DNA of 40,669 nucleotides, taken from IMG/VR virus record IMGVR_UViG_3300047317_000290, positions 1 through 40,669 of that record; one strand, written 5' to 3'. Position 1 is the stretch's first letter. Each line of letters opens with the position of its first letter. The translations under genes and the position numbers were made by a program. The notes beneath the pieces were generated by a model that was not told where the DNA came from, made no database searches, and saw only the letters and a program-made list of their open reading frames with translations. Below are positions 36,063 to 40,669 of the stretch, in pieces. The DNA comes from a virus.

Positions 36063-36524
36063 ATGGTCGCATTTATAGATCTTGCGCCGGTTCCAACGGC
36101 GCTGCTGTTCCTGGCAGTTCCTGTGGCCCTAGATGAGGGCGGATGGACTTGGGGCGAACTGGCGAGGTTCCCAGGGGTGTTGGCCCGTGAGTACGTGTAC
36201 AGCGCCCACGAAGTTGCGGCAGTCGTTAGCACATATGGCACGATGCTGGCACACATGATCAAGACATCTGAGGCGGATCGCTTCTGTATCAGCGTGCGCG
36301 GGCGAATAACTGGGGCCCTGGTGTGGCGCGCTGAGTGGGCATGGGACGACCACGCGCACGTCTACGCCCCGTATGGGGAGCCCATCGACGGCTGGCGGGA
36401 AGCTGCGCGGGCCTACTGGAACATCACGGGCGAACTGATCAGCAATCAGAAGTTCTCAGCGTCTTCGGGTCGGCTGACTGTAGTCAGGGACGTGCTCCTG
36501 CGCCCGTTCTCAACCGCTGCCTAG
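36063..36524 (+). CDS. Hypothetical protein, cargo region
   Basis: 153 aa, nine bases after AGGGGGG. The N-terminus has a hydrophobic run (ALLFLAVPVALDEGGWTWGE), then helical and strand parts (VRGRITGALVWRAEWAWDDH), Trp-rich. No family recognised. Converges on the leftward DUF397/XRE operon with a shared bidirectional terminator. Confidence 0.6.
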   Translation: MVAFIDLAPVPTALLFLAVPVALDEGGWTWGELARFPGVLAREYVYSAHEVAAVVSTYGTMLAHMIKTSEADRFCISVRGRITGALVWRAEWAWDDHAHVYAPYGEPIDGWREAARAYWNITGELISNQKFSASSGRLTVVRDVLLRPFSTAA

Positions 36525-36634
36525 AACGGGTTGCCAGCGAGGCTCGTGAGGCGCCCTGAGGGGCCGTAAAGGGCGCGCGCGATGAATCCCCCACCTCTGC
36601 TCTGGCAAGCGCTCTGGTGCCCGTACAACGACGA

Positions 36635-36665
36635 AGCCCCGCCGGAAACTGTCTCCGGCGGGGCT
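36635..36665. terminator. Bidirectional hairpin between convergent genes
   Basis: Perfect 12-bp arms AGCCCCGCCGGA / TCCGGCGGGGCT with loop AACTGTC, between the 153-aa gene (+) and the DUF397 gene (-). Confidence 0.8.
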
Positions 36666-36682
36666 CTTGTTGGCGGGGGAAG

Positions 36683-36895
36683 TTACACGTCGGCGTGCTT
36701 CGCGAACTCCACCAGCCCAGCAAAGGCGTCAGCGCTGAGCATCAACGCCGGACCGTTAGGGCTCTTGCTGTCGCGCACGGGAACGATGCCATGGGCCGCC
36801 GCGTAGGTGGGCGCCCACTCGACACAGTTACCACCCTCGGCACCGCTGTACGACGACTTGACCCACGCCTGTGCGTTGGGAAGGAAGTTGATCAT
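36683..36895 (-). CDS. DUF397 domain protein
   Basis: 70 aa. Shows the DUF397 pattern AWVKSSYSGAEGGNCVEW and later VPVRDSKSPNGPALMLSADA with AGLVEFAK. Such proteins are encoded in dozens of copies on Streptomyces chromosomes beside XRE regulators, and in studied pairs they oppose or modulate the regulator. ATG overlaps the stop of the XRE gene (ATGA), so the two are one operon. Confidence 0.9.
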   Translation of the reverse strand: MINFLPNAQAWVKSSYSGAEGGNCVEWAPTYAAAHGIVPVRDSKSPNGPALMLSADAFAGLVEFAKHADV

Positions 36896-37722
36896 GTCAG
36901 TTTCTCCATCTGGTCTCTGATGAGCTGAGTGCTTGCCTGTCTACTGAGCGCGTCGCCCGTGATTTCATCGTATGCGTGCTCCGCTGCTCGCACGTGCTCG
37001 GGATCATCCACTATTCCGGCGGTGCGGTACGCCTCGACACATACAACTGTCGCGCCGGACGGGCCAGTCAGGAAGGTCGCCGACCGGTCCAGTAGAAGAT
37101 GAGCCTCCGCGTCCAGGGGCAGCACGCGAACGCTGATGGTCGGGTGGGCGCTGTGTGCCAGCAGTGCCTCAAACTGAGCCCTCATGACGTCTCGGGGGGC
37201 CAACAGGCGCCGTACGACGGACTCGCACATCACGACGCGCAGAACGGGCGGTGTGGGCCCCCTGAGCAGATCTTGGCGGGTCATCCGGCGATGTACGTCC
37301 GCCGAAATCTCAGCCTCAGCGGCACGCGGGTCACCCCTGCGCAGGATCGCTGCCGCATAGTCCGGCGTCTGAAGCAGACCCGGGACGACTGTCTGCGACC
37401 ACTCACGGATCTCTACTGCTGAGCGCTCCAGAGTCATACGACGCTGGTACAAGGATGGAAAGTCGGCGGCAACCACATCCGCGTACAGCCGCTTGAAAGC
37501 TCCGTCAGTCCCAAAGATCTGGTCGAAGCGCGGTGGCAGTTCTGGGGGGATGTGACCGGTGCCCTGTTCAGTTCGGCTGATGGTGCTTTTTGAGGTACGA
37601 GCCTGCCGGGCCAGCGCAGTTTGGGTCAGCGCGCTAGGCATGTGAAGTTCGCGCGCGCTCTTCAGCTCTTCAGCGAAGCGGCGCCGAGGGTCTTGAACCC
37701 CAGGCTCATGTTCAGTAGCCAT
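36892..37722 (-). CDS. XRE-family regulator with DUF5753 domain
   Basis: 276 aa. N-terminal helix-turn-helix (LTQTALARQARTSKSTISRT, ~32-51), followed by the DUF5753 region with its hallmark VVPGLLQTPDYAAAILR (~111-127) and later EAHLLLDRSATFLTG. Family members control Streptomyces development or antibiotic genes with DUF397 partners. In this phage it may be cargo, a lysogenic-conversion regulator or even the repressor; no other repressor-like gene is recognised in the window. Reads leftward against the surrounding genes. Confidence 0.9.
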   Translation of the reverse strand: MATEHEPGVQDPRRRFAEELKSARELHMPSALTQTALARQARTSKSTISRTEQGTGHIPPELPPRFDQIFGTDGAFKRLYADVVAADFPSLYQRRMTLERSAVEIREWSQTVVPGLLQTPDYAAAILRRGDPRAAEAEISADVHRRMTRQDLLRGPTPPVLRVVMCESVVRRLLAPRDVMRAQFEALLAHSAHPTISVRVLPLDAEAHLLLDRSATFLTGPSGATVVCVEAYRTAGIVDDPEHVRAAEHAYDEITGDALSRQASTQLIRDQMEKLT

Positions 37723-37912
37723 CCCATCCCCATTCCCACCATGTTGGGAGCCGCGCTCAACTCTGCGTAGCTACAGGTCAGTTGGGCGTGCATATGCCAT
37801 CTTGCCCAAACGGCTGGTCGGGCAGAGAAACACTTCAGATCGTAGCTGCGTAGGGGCGAGTCTGGGCCACACAACGGAAGTTGACGCACACGGAAGGCGA
37901 CGGCACCCGACC
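37723..37912. promoter_or_regulatory. Divergent intergenic region (XRE operon / 93-aa gene)
   Basis: 190 bp between divergent genes, expected to hold two promoters and operators. It contains the palindrome GCATATGC (37791-37798) and the related words GCGTAGCTAC (37764-37773) and GTAGCTGCGTAG. No clear -10/-35 pair could be fixed. Confidence 0.35.
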
Positions 37913-38194
37913 ATGACCAGTGAGCCAAACGACTTGATCAGCGCTATAGCCCGGAACTACTTCCATCGCCTGTCCCCGGAGTGCGCAGCGGACCGCCCGG
38001 AGTACGCAGTAGACACAGCGAACGACGACAAGATCGGAGTAGTGCAGGAGCGCTACGCCGGAAGCGTGTACCTACGGCCCCCCGGTGGTGGTACCGAGTG
38101 GGCGACAGCCCCGGAATCCTTGCGGCACCTGACTGACGACGAGCTGCGGCAGGCAAGCTTGTTCGAAACTCCGGTAGGGAGGCAGCACCGATGA
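37913..38194 (+). CDS. Hypothetical protein of Streptomyces accessory type
   Basis: 93 aa from ATG 37913. Helix then strands: NDLISAIARNYFHRLSPECA, GVVQERYAGSVYLRPPGGGT, LRHLTDDELRQASLFETPV. Divergent from the XRE gene, as in many chromosomal XRE/DUF397 loci. The stop overlaps the next ATG (ATGA). Function unknown. Confidence 0.65.
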   Translation: MTSEPNDLISAIARNYFHRLSPECAADRPEYAVDTANDDKIGVVQERYAGSVYLRPPGGGTEWATAPESLRHLTDDELRQASLFETPVGRQHR

Positions 38195-38367
38195 ACCCTG
38201 AAATCTACGCGCCACGGCTTGAGCCCGTTCCGCACCCTGAGTGCAACATCTGTAGTGCAGCGAGCAAACGGCGGGCTGAGTCGCATATGGCGGGTCGTCC
38301 AGGAGACATCGCACGCGCCACTGAGATCATCCGGCAGCACTCCACCGGTCACAGGGACGCCCTGTAA
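38191..38367 (+). CDS. Small protein with CxxC motif
   Basis: 58 aa, ATG overlapping the previous stop. Sequence HPECNICSAASKRRAESHMA then ATEIIRQHSTGH: a Cys pair with following His residues, a type often found next to XRE/DUF397 loci in Streptomyces. Probably zinc-binding. Function unknown. Confidence 0.65.
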   Translation: MNPEIYAPRLEPVPHPECNICSAASKRRAESHMAGRPGDIARATEIIRQHSTGHRDAL

Positions 38368-38438
38368 ATGACTTCCGCTCTCCTGAGAGCGGAGCAACAC
38401 CCCGCGTGCGCCCCAACTCAGCAGAGGAGACAGTGAAG

Positions 38439-38552
38439 ATGGCCAACTGTACGAACTGTGCCGGAGTAGGCCGAACGATCATCGTAGACAGCGAGGGAAA
38501 GCAACACAGCATCACCTGTCAGGCGTGCGGTGGTTCCGGACAGACGCAGTAA
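38439..38552 (+). CDS. 37-aa DnaJ-type zinc finger protein
   Basis: 37 aa from ATG 38439 (or GTG 38433), with AGAGGAGA upstream. Two CxxC-type motifs, CTNCAGVGR and CQACGGSGQ, as in a single DnaJ zinc-finger unit. Such mini-proteins are common in actinophages and mobile elements; partner unknown. Confidence 0.65.
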   Translation: MANCTNCAGVGRTIIVDSEGKQHSITCQACGGSGQTQ

Positions 38553-38588
38553 CTCCGTACCCTGGGAAGGAACCTAGGAGGGGTCCCC

Positions 38589-38810
38589 GTGAGTGATGAC
38601 GAAGAGCTAGCCGGACGCGAATGGTCAGACCCGAACCAAGAACACGTACTGAGGTTCTTCGGGCAGCAAATCCAGGAAACAGCCAACCGGCGGGGTACTA
38701 GGGGTGCGTGTGTCACGTGCTCTGGGCTCCGCGTGATCGTCATGGTTGACCACACGACCAACAAGCCGTTCAACGTGCCGTGTTCAGCGTGCAACCCTGG
38801 TGGTAGCTGA
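38589..38810 (+). CDS. Small zinc-ribbon-like protein
   Basis: 73 aa from GTG 38589 with TAGGAGG upstream. N-terminal acidic helix, then CVTCSGLRVIVMVDH and VPCSACNPGG, a two-Cys-pair ribbon similar to the preceding 37-aa protein, probably a related or duplicated module. Followed by a terminator. Confidence 0.7.
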   Translation: MSDDEELAGREWSDPNQEHVLRFFGQQIQETANRRGTRGACVTCSGLRVIVMVDHTTNKPFNVPCSACNPGGS

Positions 38811-38828
38811 TCGGCTGCACAGGTAAAG

Positions 38829-38861
38829 GCCCCGCCCGATGATCACCGGGTGGGGCTTTTT
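38829..38861 (+). terminator. Intrinsic terminator
   Basis: 10-bp stem GCCCCGCCCG / CGGGTGGGGC (one G-U pair), 8-nt loop, then five T. Closes the rightward cargo genes. Confidence 0.88.
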
Positions 38862-38872
38862 GCTGTGCTCAG

Positions 38873-39160
38873 CTACTTGCCCAGGGCGCGCCGCAGTGCC
38901 TCGAAGGCCGGTTGCTGAGCCCGGGAGAAAGTCACGGCGTACGGGTCAAGCCGCGCCATCTCAGCGGGTCTGCGCTGCTTACGGGGCAGGGGAGTGCCAG
39001 GAACAACCAGCCGGAGCCAGCCCTTTGACAGAGCCCCTGCCGGACGCCACTCCACAGCGCTGATCTGCTCGACCGGAACCCGTATCTCCCTGCTCCGCCG
39101 ACTGATCGTCACGGCCGTACCGTCCCACTGGATATGGCCAGTGCGCCCCTGAGCGTCCAT
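38873..39160 (-). CDS. DUF4429-like (PH-type) protein
   Basis: 95 aa, leftward. Pattern GHIQWDGTAVTISRRSREIR, VPVEQISAVEWRPAG and SRAQQPAFEALRRALG matches the PH-like fold common in actinobacterial DUF4429 proteins. Frequent next to integrases in Streptomyces mobile elements. Function unknown; converges on the terminator at 38829. Confidence 0.7.
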   Translation of the reverse strand: MDAQGRTGHIQWDGTAVTISRRSREIRVPVEQISAVEWRPAGALSKGWLRLVVPGTPLPRKQRRPAEMARLDPYAVTFSRAQQPAFEALRRALGK

Positions 39161-39219
39161 GCTGCGTCTCCTCTGTAGATGGTGGACGGATCGTAGCTTT
39201 CTGCTGACATGATTACGGC

Positions 39220-39411
39220 ATGAGATACGTGATCACGCGTCGGCCAGGCCACGCACAGTGGGGCATCGTAGATCGGCAGCTATCCGCGCTGTGCTCCCTA
39301 CAGGGCAAGCCCCTGACGTGGACTCAGCGCGCAGAGGCACAAGCGTGGTTGTACATGTGCCGAGTGGCATGGGGCGCTGACCTAGTGGTGGCTCCCGCAG
39401 GATGGGAATAG
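39220..39411 (+). CDS. Small hypothetical protein upstream of integrase
   Basis: 63 aa. MRYVITRRPGHAQWGIVDRQ then helical LTWTQRAEAQAWLYMCRVAW. No domain recognised. Its stop is 57 bp before the integrase start. Confidence 0.55.
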   Translation: MRYVITRRPGHAQWGIVDRQLSALCSLQGKPLTWTQRAEAQAWLYMCRVAWGADLVVAPAGWE

Positions 39412-39467
39412 CCGCGTGGTCCCTAGCGCTTGACGCTTTCCTGGGAACGCGACTACCCTTGAGCACC

Positions 39468-40669
39468 ATGACGGTAGCGGTGTACATACGGCTCAGCCGA
39501 GAAACGGCGGAATCCGCCTCAGTAGAGACTCAGCGCAGTGCAGCTCGAACCTGGCTGACGAACAACAACTACGATCTCTCAGACGTCGTTGAGTACGTGG
39601 ACGCTGGGGTATCCGGCGCCAAGCCCCTGGAAGAGCGCAAGGGCATGCGGGCCCTCATGGCGTCCCGTCCATCCGTGATCATTGCCTGGAAACTGGACCG
39701 GTTCGCGCGCAGCGTCTCCGAATTCCTCCGGCTCGTCGCGTGGGGTGAAGCCAACAACACCCGAGTAGCCACCACGGACAACACGGTAAACACCACAACC
39801 GCGCACGGTCGCATGGTTGCTGTGGTTCTCGCTGCGCTGGCTGAATGGGAACGCAGCCTCATTACTAGCCGAATCCTTGATGGACAGGCCACGCGGCGTA
39901 CTCAGGGCCGCTGGATCAGCGGTAGGGCTCCCTACGGATTCCGAATCGAGCGGCGAGACAGCGCGGCGTACCTGGCCCCGTATGCGCCAGAAATCGAGAA
40001 CATTCGGGTAGCCATCGAGTCGCTTCTAGACGAAGGCACGGTCACCAGCACTTCGCGAATGCTCGGAATCGGCGAACGTCAATGGCGACGAATGCTTACG
40101 AGCGGAATCCTTCGCGGCCACTTCAGCCACAAGGGAAAGCTCGTGCTGGAAACAGACGGAATCACGCCCGTCAGCTTCACGGAGCCCACAATCAGCGCCG
40201 CAGAGGCTAAACGCATTCGGGAGCGGCTAAACGCGCTGGCAATCGGTAAAGAACGAGCCCCCCGCCAGGCTACCCCGCTGGTAACTAACGGCATGGCGAC
40301 GTGCCATAAGTGCAAGAACCGGTTGAACGGCGGAAAGCGTCGAGACGGAGTACTCCGCTACCGCTGCAAGACCGGATGCGTGACCATCACAGCGAGCACC
40401 CTTGATGACCGTATCGAAGCTGAGTTCCTCATGCGATGGGGTGGCTTCTCTGAGTACACAGTGCGCCTCGAAGGTGGTAACGACCTGAGTGATCAGATGA
40501 TCGAGGCGCAGGAACAGGCAGCACGGCTTACAGCGCGAATGGCCAGCGCTGGCCCGCTCATGCTGGCATCACTGGAGCAGCACGCCGAAGAGCTGGAAGC
40601 CACATACGCTGCGCTGAGGGCCGCTCACGATCCAGACGTCCGTGAGGTGCTGGTGCCCACTGGGAGGAC
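39468..40669 (+). CDS. int: Large serine recombinase (integrase), truncated by window end
   Basis: 400 codons visible, no stop before the edge. N-terminal catalytic domain: VYIRLSRE with the nucleophile Ser (residue 10), VSGAKPLEERKGMRALMA, WKLDRFARSVSEF, and VVLAALAEWERSLITSRI. The recombinase domain begins at APYGFRIE. Zinc ribbon CHKCKNRLNGG and YRCKTGC (~282-306), followed by coiled-coil-like sequence near 345-390. It integrates the phage by attP x attB recombination; the gp3-like protein at 25416 is the likely partner for excision. The attP site should be close by, probably outside the window or in 39161-39467, but is not identifiable here. Confidence 0.95.
   Translation, partial: MTVAVYIRLSRETAESASVETQRSAARTWLTNNNYDLSDVVEYVDAGVSGAKPLEERKGMRALMASRPSVIIAWKLDRFARSVSEFLRLVAWGEANNTRVATTDNTVNTTTAHGRMVAVVLAALAEWERSLITSRILDGQATRRTQGRWISGRAPYGFRIERRDSAAYLAPYAPEIENIRVAIESLLDEGTVTSTSRMLGIGERQWRRMLTSGILRGHFSHKGKLVLETDGITPVSFTEPTISAAEAKRIRERLNALAIGKERAPRQATPLVTNGMATCHKCKNRLNGGKRRDGVLRYRCKTGCVTITASTLDDRIEAEFLMRWGGFSEYTVRLEGGNDLSDQMIEAQEQAARLTARMASAGPLMLASLEQHAEELEATYAALRAAHDPDVREVLVPTGR

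Noticed and set aside
36635-36665. GGAAACTGT in the terminator loop as another palindrome copy
   Set aside because: Only the loop-side bases match; the stem is a different sequence and forms a standard terminator.
39161-39467. attP next to the integrase
   Set aside because: No imperfect inverted repeat around a 2-bp core could be picked out with confidence, and the other side of int is outside the window.

Overview
The window looks like most of the genome of a temperate siphovirus infecting Streptomyces or a close relative, either as phage or prophage. Reasons: HK97-type head and siphovirus tail genes in canonical order; GTG/TTG starts and GC-rich third codon positions, with overall GC by eye below that of a Streptomyces chromosome; a large serine integrase; and a DUF397/XRE regulator pair of a kind very common in Streptomyces. 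The gene order (tRNAs and a hydrolase at the left, structural genes, CHAP lysin and holins, then RecB-like nuclease, P4-type primase-helicase and family-A DNA polymerase) resembles the R4-like Streptomyces phages, which are related to cluster A mycobacteriophages. I could not run a search to confirm this.

Layout. 1-0.7 kb: a promoter-like element, a structured leader and three tRNAs. 0.7-1.5 kb: three small leftward genes. 1.6-2.5 kb: a papain-like hydrolase and an HNH protein. 2.7-20 kb: terminase, portal, protease, capsid, connectors, tail tube, frameshifted tail chaperones, tape measure, tail tip/fibre, endolysin and holins. 20-33 kb: the early/replication region, with dNMP kinase, RecB-like nuclease, RNA ligase, a gp3-like recombination directionality factor (RDF), primase-helicase, DNA polymerase and many small genes. 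33.6-35.8 kb: a divergent sigma-factor-like protein, an HNH protein and small genes. 36-39.4 kb: a lysogeny or cargo region with a leftward DUF397/XRE operon. 39.5 kb to the edge: the serine integrase, cut by the window end.

Two repeat families appear to organise transcription. One is an asymmetric element, block A GGCAATCGACTCRCTA, mostly followed at a fixed 22-nt offset by block B GTYCGAAG. It occurs ten times, always on the + strand, before the tRNA leader and early genes, and about 50 nt before the start codon in six cases. It also precedes the sigma-like gene. The simplest reading is a phage promoter class read by the phage sigma factor; an operator (stoperator) role is the main alternative. 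The second family is a palindrome (stem ACCACCTACAG, loop GAAA) in gene gaps, often touching the upstream stop codon: nine complete + oriented copies, one reversed copy and two half copies. It could be a transcript-end hairpin, a stoperator, or both.
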